From Halichondria panicea (Eukaryota > Porifera > Demospongiae > Suberitida > Halichondriidae): a DNA stretch of 64,000 bases. Below are positions 45,707 through 57,323 of the stretch, piece by piece (position 1 is the stretch's first letter; each line of letters opens with the position of its first letter). A program made the position numbers and the translations under genes. The stretch is taken from NCBI RefSeq assembly GCF_963675165.1, contig NC_087378.1, positions 522,562 to 586,561 on the forward strand. The letters run 5' to 3'. Under the pieces are notes generated by a model that saw only the letters and a list, made by a program, of their open reading frames with translations, had not been told where the DNA came from and did not search any database.

Positions 45707-47570
45707 TTAATTAAGTTCTGGTTCATCCGAGTCTGTCTTGCCACCACCTGTATGTGAAGTCTGCACGTGTGTGCGTGTGTGAGGAATAACGAGTATTATA
45801 TAATCATGTATAATTACAATGCTTACACAGTACTCAATAATCTAAGAATCCACTTACAAAGCCGACAAATTTGTTGATGTAGTCATAGTAACCAAACGAG
45901 GTCCATGTGCAATTGTGAGTGCCACCAGGGAATGTCTCGATCAGCTTCACTCGAGAACCACAGTTCTGAGAGGGGATACGTTTTGGATAGACTATATACA
46001 TAATACAACTGTATTCACAACAGAATGAAGTACGTGGTACATGTAATTGGAGCAGCTTGTATAGACTGTGTTGCACTGTATATTAGAAGTCCACAGAATT
46101 GTACATGCAGGTATTAATCAACTGAGGGCTGTACACACCCACCCCGTCCTGTACCTGGTAAAGGTCACTCATCATGGTGGGGGGTATCAGCTGGTCGGCC
46201 AGTCCAGAGAGGAGCAATGCAGGGGATCTCACTTTACGTATCTCACTGATACTCAAGAACTACAAAACAGTATGATTAAACACTTATTATGAATGTATAC
46301 AACTATAATAATTATAATAATTATACACATAATTATTACTAACAGCCAATGTTGTGTAAGCTAGCTAAGTGTATACAGTTAACTCACCTGGTTCTTGAAG
46401 AAGATGTGTGGTATGGCCGTTGCCCCTGGAAACATGAGTTGCGCCATGTGAGGGATACCACAGAATGTGTTCTCCACTATCAGAGCCATCAGACTGGAGG
46501 GGGGAGGGCATACACAACACGACATGTGACCAACGTAAACTTTATAGCTTCTACTTTGGCAAATACAATCGATTTCTAATCCAAAAAGGAAAGACTGTTG
46601 ACATGGTGCTCCCTAATAGCTAGCTACAGAATGCAATATTGACATTTTGACCTTTCAAACTTTTTTTTTACCAACTCTAGAGCATGTATTGTAAGAACAT
46701 ACAGTACTTACTGGTCATTGTGTCCTAGAGATGCAGCCAGGTGAATGGCAACAGCTCCTCCCAGTGAGCGACCAAATATGATCAGTTTACTCTGGTCAAT
46801 GTCGTGTCTTGATAGGAGAAAGTCCCAACTAGCCTGCGCATCTTGATACAGCCCTGTGTGTGAGGGGGCGGGAGGTGTGGTCAAATTTGTGAGTGTATGG
46901 TATAATACAGGTTCTTTCCGTGCTGGAGCCTACCAATGACAGCCATTTTTATGTATTTCTGGAAACGGGAAACTGAAGTGGCTAGGAATACCGAGAGTGT
47001 AAACTAGAAAACATAAATCTATAAGCTATACACAAATACCCACAACATACCGCTCTCACAAGGAGATCCATGACTCTTCCCATAACCTCTGTACTCCACC
47101 AGCAGTACATTGAAGCCACAGTGGTGATACAGAGCCTGAGCATTGTGCAGTCTGTGTCCGATATTGCCAGCGTTTCCGTGAAAATACAACAGAGTCGGAG
47201 CAGTCGACATCGCAGTTGGTGGTTGCTTGATGAAATAAGCCACAATGCTAGTCTTGTCCTTTGCCGTCAAGGTGACTAGCTCAAACGGAAGTCCGAGAGA
47301 ACTGGGAGTTTGTACAAACACTCGTGAGCTTTCTGGCTGCTCTGGGAAATAGAGGAGTGAGTCCTGGTAGTGGTAGAGTCCTCCTATGACAGTCACAATG
47401 AGTAGAATGAGTATGATGACAGTGCCATACATCCAGTAGATGAGGATCAGGAACAGAACAGCTGCTCCACATAGCTTCCAAAATTTCCAGAGTAGGAAGG
47501 TTAGGATGCGGCCCACCGTCTCTGCCGAGCTGAACCCCATGTGACGATCGGAGGGGAGGGATGAGGGCAT
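45707..47570 (-). CDS. ABHD13: Alpha/beta hydrolase of the ABHD13 (Bem46) type
   Basis: Single-pass membrane serine hydrolase; the physiological role of the family is not well settled. Six exons: 47052-47570, 46712-46854, 46389-46496, 46155-46262, 45858-45967 and about 45707-45763. An N-terminal membrane segment (AAVLFLILIYWMYGTVIILILLI) leads to the family signature YHYQDSLLYFPEQPESSR, then YFHGNAGNIGHRL (oxyanion region) and EYRGYGKSHG. The nucleophile elbow is FGRSLGG, the acid is in SGLADQLIPP and the histidine is in PGGTHN, so the catalytic triad is complete. The start is the first ATG, at 47568-47570. It is head-to-head with the syntrophin gene and tail-to-tail with TMCC (168 bp). Confidence 0.93.
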
Positions 47571-47928
47571 CTTGCATCAACGGATGATGATGATTATTAT
47601 AATTATTTAAAAGAGTGATCGAGGTCTGGTGACTCAGTACACTGTGTACGTGGTGTAAGTGTGTGTATATTCTTAGCAAAGAGTCTCCACGATAATGGAT
47701 ACTGCCAGGTGTGATATAAATCTGAGTTTTGTCTTCAATACTTTAGCCTTGGCATTGTAATTGTAGGGATATCATTCTTGCTTGGCCGGCTTTCTGTGAT
47801 GAACTTCTCTTGACCTTAGTTTCTAATTAAGTGAATTGCAGTGAAAGTTTTTCGCTTGCAAAAAAAGAGGTGGGGCATGTTCGCCTAGCAGCCACCACAG
47901 CTCAAACACCAGCTAGACCACACACAAA
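47571..47928. promoter_or_regulatory. Divergent ABHD13/syntrophin promoter
   Basis: 358 bp between opposite start codons, AT-rich on the left and with a short CCACCACAG-type stretch near the syntrophin ATG. No defined motif is claimed. Confidence 0.35.
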
Positions 47929-50214
47929 ATGGTAAGTCTATTTTAGATGGCATGCTTTACACTAAATGTTCTTGTCCTCCCAGACAACCATACTGTTTGC
48001 TCAGCCCACTAAGACCAGTCAGTTGGAGCCAGTGATGGTGCAGCTAGCTGGAGACAGGCTGGTTGTGAGTCAACACGATATGGTCCATGAGGACATACTG
48101 GCTAACAATGTGAGTACCCAATGTCTTTAATATACACACTTCATCAGGGGAAGTCTAGCAAACAGCTTTATCGTATGTCTTCTTTCCACATAGCTCTGTA
48201 ATTGATATGGTTTATTCTGTTTGCAAGCAGAATAAACCTGAATGCTACACATTTAGTATTACTATACCTTGGAAAATAACTTTCTGATGTAGGAGATCTA
48301 TGACGATCGAGTCATCACTTTGGAGAGGGGAGAGAATGGACTTGGATTTTCCATTCAGGTGAGCTTGAGAGTCACCCTGTGTCTATAGATCTACTTACGT
48401 AGCTACATCTTTCTTCAGGGTGGTACTGATTTCAAGTGCCCAATAAAAATATACAAAATTTTTGAAGGGTCGCCAGCAGAGAACAGTGGGTTGGATGAGC
48501 GCGATGTGATCTTTGAGGTCAGTTATGTCAGTAAATCTGTCTGTGTTTGTGAACTGTACAACTTTTGCTATGCATGTTGATAGGTTAACAGAATTTCAAT
48601 GTGGGGAAAGACTCATGAAGAAGCTGTAAGTTATTCACACGAGCAGTAGATCTATCTCAATTGTATAATTATGCAGGCTCACATAATTAGAACTACTGGA
48701 GATGAAGTTCAACTTCACGTTGGAAAGCTAAGAGATATCGGTCAGTTAGTGCCATAGTCAATTATCTGTAGCATGTACATAACTCTCTGTCTCTGACTGT
48801 GTAGATATAGACGACCCACAGAGATATAACGATCAGTGGCTCATAATGGCAGACGTACCTCTCAAGATGGCCTCTGTCACACGCTACCAGCATGGGACTG
48901 CTATACCAAAGTGAGTACAATGCTCTGCACATTATGATGGTCATGATGATTATTTATGATTATTTAGACCGAACCAAATTCAAGTTACGAGTAAAAATGG
49001 GCGCTCAAAAGTGACTCTTCACTGTCACGAAGATTCCTCTCAGCAATTGTCTGAATGCTCCAAGCAAATAGAGCAGATAATTAGTGAGCTCACAAGACTT
49101 GAGGTGATGTGCTATATACTAGTGATGCATGTGGCAGCTACCAGTTTAAGTTCATACTGAATTCTCTAACAATAGATGGACAATTACAACACTGACGCTA
49201 CTGCAAATGATCAGGTGAGCACAGTATTACACAGTGCAATGTAACGGTACTATATGTGGTTTGTATAGGTCTTGCTCATGGGCTGGGTAACTGAACATCT
49301 CCCCTCAGCTGCAAACACGAAAGTTTGGCAACGGAAATTTCTAGTGCTCAGAAACTTCCAACTACAAATCTACAATACACCTCCCGAAGAAATAAGTGAG
49401 TGGGAGAGACCAGAAAAGAGCTACAAGCTTCTGGAGATGAGTGTGCAAGTACTGCAGGTGTACATGTTGGAATATATAAACTGAAAATATGTTTTTAAGT
49501 GGCATTTACACAGCCACACTCGTTTCAAGATCAACGTGCAAACTCGATAGTGATCACCACTGGGCATGGAACAAACCACATCATCTCATTTGGTATGCTC
49601 TATACAGTCGCTGTGACAGTGTATATGCTTCACTTTTGCTTACTATAGAGAAACAAAACAGTCTACAGCAATGGACCAGGCAAATTCACGATTCTACTGT
49701 GAAAGCTGTTCTTTCAATAGAGGTTTGTATCTCAATTGACTGTATTGAGTGATTATGGAATGGTAAATGTACAGAGGCAGTCGTTTATTGCAGAGTGGAG
49801 AGATCAGTATGTGTACTTTTTACTGGACATTCAGAAAGGATTCGCAATATGCAGTCGCGACAACCTGGTGAGTAGACTATAGCCTAGCATGAAAGGTAAC
49901 CCTATGAATGCTGTTTACTGTAGGCCAACTGTCTGTGGACTAAGCCCTTCTCTGCTCTGAGGAGGTCTTCTGATGATGGGCACTCAAGACTTCGGCTAGA
50001 GTTTGCAGCTTTAGACTCACAAATAACTGAAGTACAGGTACATACACACTGGCTACTCCATGCATCACAAAGTAGACTGAATGTGCACATTAACCTGCAG
50101 GAAATAGAGTTGGAAGACATGCAGATAGCTGTGTGCTGTATGGAGTGCTTCCTTGCTGCTAAAGTTGCCACACTGGATCCCAACTTTATATCTCGACTGG
50201 ACATCATAGCTTAG
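47929..50214 (+). CDS. SNTG: Gamma-type syntrophin
   Basis: Cytoplasmic adaptor that binds dystrophin-family proteins and, by its PDZ domain, membrane channels or kinases. The first coding exon holds only the ATG (47929-47931, donor directly after it). The second starts TTILFAQPTKTSQ. The PDZ domain spans several short exons: ITLERGENGLGFSIQGG, then KIFEGSPAENSGLDERDVIFEVN and HIIRTTGDEVQLHV. PH-like parts follow: WLIMADVPLKMASVTRY, then VLLMGWVTEHLP and WQRKFLVLRNFQLQIYNTPP. The C-terminal syntrophin-unique region ends with CMECFLAAKVATLDPNFISR, close to the human gamma-syntrophin end as I recall it. About 14 exons, all small. Reading through the exon at about 49512-49590 gives PHSFQDQRANSIVITTGHG, which fits the family. 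Confidence 0.88.
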
Positions 50215-50404
50215 CTGCATGTCTACAATGCAAAGACTTATGATAGTGTGTATAAGAAACCTATTGTTGTGATTGACTCATCTTAGACAATAAGTTTGTA
50301 CACACACAGTCTTAATTTGTCTGCTATAATAATTAACTTCCATTGAAAGGTAGTGTATACATAAAAAGGAACTGATTATCAATAGTAATGTATGCAAACA
50401 AAGT

Positions 50405-51157
50405 TTAATGAAAGTGTTTGCGCCACCAATGTTTCACAGCTTTTAACTTGCGCTTCTTTTTCTTTGGTACGTCTGATTGGTGCTCCTCTTTGCTTGAGGA
50501 CAACTTTTGTTGGTACTTCTCTCTCAGCTGTGCAGAGAGTGATGAATATATACCAGCTTCTGATTCCATATCAGACATGACTTCATTTACATCCTCTAGA
50601 TTCTCATGGCGAGCATGTAGGGCCTAACATGAGTGGCACATAAATGTACTAAAGGATTGCTGCATGTTACCTATGTAACATTGTATACTATGAGTTACCA
50701 AGTGAAACATATTAGATATGTGCTTACTTATAGTTATGTCATGTGCATGTGTGTGGGTAGAAGACTAACCTCAATGTTCTTATGGATTCTTCCAACAGAT
50801 GTGTCTGATGCACCAGTTGGTTCTGGTACTACTTCACGATCATGTTTTAGTTTCTTTCGAGTTGGCAATCGAGGCCTCATACTGCTGTCTTCATGCTGTA
50901 TAGGACCTGGCTGTGAGGTGCCGCCGTAGTTGGTTGGAATTGGGGCCCGAGGTCGGTGATCTAACTCCATTGTTTCATCTTCAGATTCTATGTCATCTCT
51001 GTAACACACCATAATTATAGTGAAGCAGTGACTAACTAACCATTATGTCTATGCACACACTCATACTAATGGTAGATGCCTTTATTAGGCCATTTGTAAA
51101 TTCTTACTCTCTTTTGTGTCGATAGCAACAGCAGCAACAGAACTTACAACGCGGCAT
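50405..51157 (-). CDS. Small R-SNARE-like coiled-coil protein with N-terminal Cys cluster
   Basis: Three exons (51108-51157, 50770-50998, 50405-50623) give about 165 residues. The N-terminus MPRCKFCCCCCYRHKRE has six cysteines followed by basic residues, a likely S-acylation site. The middle is acidic then Pro-rich and disordered. The last exon starts exactly at ALHARHENLEDVNEVM and continues as a heptad-type helix, ending in a Lys-rich tail (KKKKRK) and HWWRKHFH. The ALxxR(x3)L pattern fits the centre of an R-SNARE motif, with the zero-layer Arg at the expected place, but only the second half of the motif is visible. It is a tandem paralog of the next gene: both have KN[IA][EQ] before the last exon. 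I know of no named ortholog; a fusion or trafficking role is inference. Confidence 0.62.
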
Positions 51158-51333
51158 CTTTAGCACACCTGACAACTGAACGTATGTTTCAATCAATAAC
51201 CTTTATATGGCTCATAGCCATTGCTATATACACACCAATTACACAAAAAGGAAACACATGAAAACAGCGGAGAGAACAATGTGCAAAGAAAAACATCCCC
51301 ATTTAACTTTAGTCTTAAGTCAAGTTGTCAATT

Positions 51334-52411
51334 TTATTTTCTAGAGGACTTTTTCTTCTTTTTCTTTTTGGCTACTAGATCATCTGCCAGAGAAAGGAAC
51401 CCAGCTGCTTTATCATCAAGTTCTCCACACGTCCTCTCAATAGTTTTTAATTTGTCTTTTCGTTCACCCAATGCCTAAAAATGTGAGTGTAGAAAGAATA
51501 GCAACGTATGTACAGTACAAGCCATTTACAACGTTTTGTTCAATGAACTATAATACAAAGCCTATCATACATTAATTGGTGGTGTTACACAGTCAGACAA
51601 GAATATTATGGAAGCCTGGGATTGAGTACCGTATAGCGATTATTTTCGTATGGTCATATATTTCGTATTGTAGCATCATACAAAAATTTACCGCAATAGG
51701 TTCAACGTAACTATCCTGAGCTGTACGAGTATTTACTTTAATTTCCGAGTATTGGTAAAACAACACCAACCTGTGCATTCTTGTCCATTTTTCCTCCCAA
51801 TCTATTCTTGGACCTCACTGACTGTGTTGACTTCTTCTCATGTATCGCTACGATATCAGTATTGGGAGCCTCAGCTGATGCTGATGCCTGGGGAGGAATT
51901 ACCTGCTAAACCAGGCATATGGAATGTTCTTTACTCAGTTTGGTAAACCACAACACAAACCTGTGAGTTTTGTTCCGTTTTTCCTCCCAATCTATACTTT
52001 TGCCTCACTGACTGTGCATGCTTGCTACTAGTAGTGGGAGCATCAGCTGGTGCGGATGTCAGAGGAGGGTCAGATTTGGTAGGAGACAACCTACTAGCCC
52101 CACCATATGAGTCTCTTTTGACTGGTTTGCTAGATATAGCCAGAAGGTTACTCTCCAACAAAGGACTAGATTCCTCATCCCTGGAGAGGTTAAACACAGT
52201 GTGTCCTCATTAGGCTATTCATGTTATACTAGATAGCAACAGGTAACACACACACGATCGAACGAGCCATTTTACACCATTTTGTATTTGCCGATTCTCT
52301 TTACCTTTTTCTCCTACGAAAAAAACAGCACAGAGCAAATGGTGCCACCACAATGACAACCAAAAGCAGAGTTGCTCCACTGATAACCACTGCCAAAGAT
52401 CCTGTACCCAT
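51334..52411 (-). CDS. R-SNARE-like protein with N-terminal membrane anchor
   Basis: Four exons (52305-52411, 51961-52180, 51771-51887, 51334-51474), about 194 residues. Residues 7-31 (AVVISGATLLLVVIVVAPFA) form a membrane span followed by CCFFRRRKR, so the positive-inside rule puts the C-terminus in the cytosol. DEESSPLLE fits an acidic dileucine sorting signal. Exons 2 and 3 end with repeated blocks (QSVRQKYRLGGK and QSVRSKNRLGGK). Exon 4 starts ALGERKDKLKTIERTCGELD and resembles the second half of the tomosyn/VAMP R-SNARE motif, including the zero-layer Arg, then a poly-Lys tail. SNAREs usually carry the anchor after the motif; here it is before. The start is the first ATG before the span, but an acceptor-like CTGCAG just upstream leaves room for another exon. 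Confidence 0.62.
51627..51760. mobile_element. Decayed CCGTATAGC-family TIR element
   Basis: The left end TACCGTATAGCGATTATTTT is clear, while the right end near 51745-51760 is only weakly similar. It lies in an intron of the SNARE-like gene. Boundaries are approximate. Confidence 0.45.
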
Positions 52412-52699
52412 AGGTCTGCAGTTTCTTACTATTATATTTAGAGTGGAGAAGTAAACACATGGAATGCTGACAAAGCACAAATATGCGTGGGTGGATTTAC
52501 GAGTAAAAGGTGTGAATTTTTTTTTTTTTTTTTTTTCTTTATAATGTTTGATGCAGAGGAAGCATACAGGATATGACAAGGTAGCTAAATGAAGCTAATA
52601 ATGAAGTCAGTCCATAACCAAAAAGTAAAGGTGCAGGTGCAGGTGTACTTAAGTGAAAAAAAAGAAAAAAAAAGGAAAAAAAAAAAAAATTTTAACTTA

Positions 52700-53920
52700 T
52701 TGCTATAATTTTGACAGGGATAATTTAAAAGCAGATGGGCTAGGGCTACTGATAACATTTAGGGGAAGGGAATTCCAAATGGGGATTACGCTTACAAAAA
52801 AGGAATGTCTATGGGCTAGGGTTTTAACATATGGTTTTAAAATAATTTGATTATGAGGGTGACGGGGGGAAGGGCGAGGATGGAGGGTGAAAACATTGGG
52901 AGATATTATAGATAAATTATTAAGTATATTAAAGCAGACTTTCAGTTTTTGGTTTTTCCTTCGAGATGACAGAGGTTTCCAGTTTAAGGAGGCAAGCAGG
53001 TCAGGGTATTCTGCCCTCCACTGCTTCGTTACAATTTTCCCTGCAAATTTTTGGACGCTTTCCAGTTTTTTTATATCTGTGTGGTGATGAGGGTCCCAGA
53101 CTGCACCGCAATAGTCTAACTTAGGCAGAACAGCCGTGCGGTAGATCTGGTTCCTGATCTGAGGTGGTGATTTATGGAACTTGCGATGGATGAAGCCAAG
53201 ATGTTGTTTGGCCTTCTTGCAGGTGTTGTGTATGTGACATGCCCATTTTAGATCATTATTGATAGTAACACCAAGGTACTTTACAGTATCACATGGGGAG
53301 ATCCGATGGTTGTTTATATCTATATTCATTGGGATAGTGCGTGTAGAGCGAGTTATTGTAAGCAGTTTGGTCTTGGAGTGGTTTGCTGTGAGGCCGTGAG
53401 ATTGCATCCAGTAGTTTATTTCATTGACGTCTCCCTGTAGGTCCTGAGTTTCAATTGTCGAGTTTATGGGCTTGTAGAGAAAGATATCGTCTGGGTATAG
53501 AATGAGTTTGGCATTGGTGGACAGGTTGATGTTAGCAATTGAGTTCATGAAAATGTTGAATAATAGCGGTCCTAAGATTGACCCTTGTGGGACACCTGAG
53601 GTCACTGCAACAGGGTCTGACATAGTTCCCTCCAGGACTACCCCTTGCTCTCTGTTGGTAAGATAGTCTTTTATCCAATGCAGTAGGTTGCCACAAATGC
53701 CTACGACTTGGAGAGAGGATATGATCTGTGGGTGGGGTACTGAGTCAAATGCTTTCTTGACGTCAAAGAACACAGTTGCCACTTGGTGATCATTTTCTAG
53801 AAGTTTGTGCCAGTCGTTAGTGACAGATAGGAGGGCTTCTTGAGTTGAAGATTTTGGTCTGAAGCCAAACTGGCAGTTTGACAGGAGCTTGTTTGAGTAT
53901 AAGAACTTGGATTTGGCTAC
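52700..53920 (-). mobile_element. 5'-truncated non-LTR retrotransposon (LINE) with reverse transcriptase
   Basis: The minus-strand frame encodes about 400 residues of reverse transcriptase and its C-terminal thumb. Visible parts are QFGFRPKSSTQEA, motif A FFDVKKAFDSVPH, motif B SGVPQGSILGPLLFN, motif C ILYPDD, and KYLGVTINNDLKW, ending at a stop at 52703-52705. No endonuclease domain is present, so it is truncated at its 5' end near 53920. Style suggests the Jockey/CR1/L2 group; the clade was not resolved. Motif C has Pro where Ala is usual (YADD). The sense 3' flank is T-rich (52646-52695 is A-rich on the + strand), not a poly-A tail. The frame is open to the stop, so it is not very old. Confidence 0.85.
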
Positions 53921-54229
53921 CTGAACACCAACGAGCAACACAGAGTTCCTAAACAGCACGAATGTGACATACAAATAGAAACACTGTATGTGAGTGCCTT
54001 CCACCAAAAATGTGGCATTGGGAAGAAACTATTGCAAGCTATGGAGGACAAAGCGAAGAATGAGCAGTATATTAAAGTGGGAATTGTGTCAACAACATTT
54101 GCTGTGCCTTTTTACAAGAAGATGGGTTATTCCATTGTACAAGAACCGATGTGGTTCGACATCTCGAGGAACATTTACAGCAAAGGACCCTACAGTTGCG
54201 AAACAAAAATTATGACTAAATACATCTGA
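53915..54229 (+). CDS. C-terminal part of a GNAT N-acetyltransferase
   Basis: The open frame encodes CDIQIETLYV (beta-4), then FHQKCGIGKKLLQAMEDKA, the acetyl-CoA loop of motif A (Q/RxxGxG), and VGIVSTTFAVPFYKKMGY, the usual C-terminal GNAT pattern, with a stop at 54227-54229. An acceptor-like AACACAG ends at 53943, so the coding exon may start there. No N-terminal half was found upstream, because the LINE lies in that place. Either upstream exons sit beyond the LINE (a LINE in an intron) or the gene is broken. I could not choose. The gene ends tail-to-tail with Elongin A. Confidence 0.55.
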   Translation, partial: GYLNTNEQHRVPKQHECDIQIETLYVSAFHQKCGIGKKLLQAMEDKAKNEQYIKVGIVSTTFAVPFYKKMGYSIVQEPMWFDISRNIYSKGPYSCETKIMTKYI

Positions 54230-54673
54230 ATACTTGCATCATCATCATCATTTTCGTCATTATTTTTCAGTTCAACTCTATAAATTTATGCATAGCATGA
54301 TAATTATCATGCACTTAATTTTTACCATTTTTACCATCACCGCTTTAACTTTACTAGCAATGCTGACATACATAATTATATAGCTAACAATGTAACCAAT
54401 CATAAGATTTCTTGAAACAGTGAGTGCAAGAATCTGTTGCAAGTACGAAATATCTCTGATCATTGACAACAATCATTCATGCATACTCTTTGATCAACCC
54501 ATAACAATGCAGCTGGAACGAAAAGTAATAATTATTGTTACAGGGCATGCGCACTAGGTTCGTAGACGTACTTGGGATGATCTATTATTTACCCCGGATA
54601 GAAAAACTTAAATGCAAACATTTCACAACAAAAAGTGCACAAACAAACTAGACAGACCGTAGTTAACCACAAA
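54230..54673. other. Convergent intergenic gap
   Basis: 444 bp of AT-rich 3' flank between the acetyltransferase end and Elongin A. It contains a short (CAT)n-like run near 54237-54260. No gene seen. Confidence 0.4.
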
Positions 54674-55457
54674 CTATCTCTGACTGGGTTTAAAGCGCAT
54701 CCTGGAATTTCTGCAGAGAGAACAATAAGATGAAAAAACGATGTATGGAGAGTTTCAGTTTCACCTTTGCTGAGCCATTTTCATGGTTGCCTTCATTAGA
54801 GGTTTTGATTTCACCTTCTGTTCCAAGGAGGACGGTCCTGACCTCCCTGGGAAGAAGGCCACACTACTGGCCCCTCTACGACCAGGCTTTCTTGTGGCCA
54901 CAGTGCTTATCACTTTACGAACTGCAGGGAACCAATATCACTGCATTGTATTGAAGTATATTCTTGCTTACAAATTATAAATCAAGGAGTAGTAAGGGCT
55001 CACATTTACATATACTTTAATAATTCTAATTTATCCCACCCTTACAAAATAATAAACAAGGCTATAGAAGGTCAGTAGATGCATGTTTCTGTTGTGTACT
55101 ATTACAGCAACTCTTACTTGGATCTTGTCTTGCCTTCTCTGTTGCACTAATTCTCGCAGTGAGGCTTCGCAGTTTTCTCTCACGATCTTCAAGTCTATCC
55201 TGTACACAAAATTAATAGTCTCAATAATGGAGGTCAAGCTGCTCATACCGTAACTCACAATGTACAATTCCTTCCATGTTTGGTGACCTCTTGGTAATGC
55301 TCCTTTGAACTCCTTACGACAGTGCTTCTCCCACAGGCCATCACTGTCTTCAGTAAAATGCTGTATAAAAGATAAGGGAATATAATTGTGCGCGTCTTTG
55401 CCTCACTGGATTGTATTCTTCAAGCCTCATGAGTTGAGATGCGGTGGATCTATTGTG

Positions 55458-55489
<32 letters not shown>

Positions 55490-55514
55490 CGTGCGTGTGT
55501 GTGCGTGTGTGTGC

Positions 55515-55596
<82 letters not shown>

Positions 55597-57323
55597 ATAG
55601 TATACATGACTACGTGTACAGCTGCAAGTATGTTAACTATGGCAATTAAGAATCCCACTCTTTCGTGCTAATAACAAATACCAGGCACACATCTATAATT
55701 ATGTAATTATGTGCACCTATGAATTCCACGCAGCCGCCAAGGCACAAGGCAACATAATAACTCTGCTACATGTACATGTATACACACACCTTGATAGAAC
55801 AGGCTCCAATACATAGAAGGGAATTCCTCCAACTTCTTCAATATCTGCAATAGCTCGGTAAACATGTATAGTGGCCATTCTTTTTTTAACATCTGAGACA
55901 TACATACTAGCTGGCTCCATATAAGGTATGTATAAAGACGAACATAGCTGCACATACCGTCAATGTTGTCGATGAGGACCTTTATGCACAGATCAAAGAG
56001 AGGAGTCACAACTGCAATGGATAAAACACAAGGAATTGATTGTGGAAGCGAGTTGCTACCAATGGAGCTGATTAGAAATCTGGAGCCACATTTCCTGCTG
56101 ACTGGTATACTATTATGATATTTAATAGAAGGCCTAGACTACTAGGAACTAAAAACTACCCAGAACTAGTTACTAGTTATCACTATACCTTACACAAGTA
56201 ACGCCTTGGTATGTGTGATATTGTGTGAAGTATTCACAGATGTACACATGGCGGGCAGGCTTACACTGTGGACCAGATGAAGCTTTCTTGCCAGAGTAAA
56301 CCTGTGTGCGAGACTTCTTGGAGAGAGCAACAATATCCGTACTGCCAGCCACATCAGCTGAGATAAAAGACAAAACAGTTTATACAAACACGTCGTTTAC
56401 ATACAGCGTACATCTGTTACATACCAACAAAATACCACAACTAGTTAGTACAATGATTGAAGGTGAACATCAAAATTAATCGGTGCATGGGACTTCACCA
56501 AACCCACCTTTCCTTTTCTTGTGGTTAGTCTGTTGTGGTGACGTTGAAGAGTAGCTTGGCGTAGCAAGGCTACTGAGCTGACCATTGTGTACCTCATGAG
56601 GGACGGGTCGTGGACTGATAGATCGTAGTTTAGTAATAGACTCCGAAGGCCCGAGACTGTCCTTTGTTCTGTGGGCCACTCTATGCGAGGGTGTGGCAAT
56701 GGCCGGGAACTCAGTATCTAAACAATCCATGGTGTCGTTGTTGGAGAGTGTTTCAGGCATTCCCATTAGAGCCTTGGAGAAGTCATCAAGGCTTTTAGGT
56801 TCTTTAGATGAGCCAGCTTTGCTTCTCGATCTTGACTTAGATGATGACTTATGAGGCTTTGTCCCATGTAGTATTGTAACATCATCGTCTCTACCTGTCT
56901 GTGCATGTGTGTGTCTTTCATTGGTTGGTTTAGGCTGTGGTGGGTGGCCAGGCTCGGCTGGTGGTAAAAGTCGTTTCCATTTCTGGACGAGGGCTTTCGA
57001 CTCTGTTTTGATGGTGTTGGACATTTTACGAAGTGCATTCACGTCTCTTCCAATCTGAGTGTTCTGTAGAGAATGCAACACATGATATCCATTCATCGAT
57101 TGGAGGTGCTATTAATAAACTGACCTGTAACAATTCAATCGTCATCGGTACTTGTGACAGTCGATGGAGAACTTTAAGAACATAGCCCTCCTATTATTAA
57201 ATATACCGATAATTAATAATAAAATTAATGTATGATCATTTTGCTGTGATTTACCTCTTTTCCTTGCTCCACAGCTTCAGTCAACTTCTTCTTGAGCTTT
57301 AAGATCGATTGCAAGTCATCCAT
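54674..57323 (-). CDS. ELOA: Elongin A, transcription elongation factor and ubiquitin-ligase subunit
   Basis: Nuclear factor that speeds RNA polymerase II and, with Elongins B/C and a cullin, ubiquitinates stalled polymerase. The ATG at 57321-57323 starts a TFIIS N-terminal (LW) domain: [20 protein letters not shown], then [12 protein letters not shown] and [15 protein letters not shown] followed by [10 protein letters not shown] long charged linker is encoded by 56510-57063. The conserved C-terminal half contains [10 protein letters not shown], the BC-box [10 protein letters not shown] (fits the P/TLxxxCxxxL consensus), [47 protein letters not shown] and MKMAQQR near the end. About ten exons. 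One acceptor (55450) follows a 140-bp CA repeat in the sense strand. It is shorter than the human protein mainly in the linker. The start faces the SLCO gene. Confidence 0.88.
55450..55594. repeat. CA microsatellite (sense) next to an Elongin A acceptor
   Basis: About 140 bp of (GT)n with GC breaks on the + strand. On the gene's strand it is (CA)n ending CAATAG, directly before the exon [14 protein letters not shown], whose start is fixed by homology. Confidence 0.9.

Noticed and set aside
52700-53920. LTR retrotransposon or retrovirus
   Set aside because: The reverse transcriptase is of the non-LTR type; no LTRs, protease, integrase, capsid or envelope are present.
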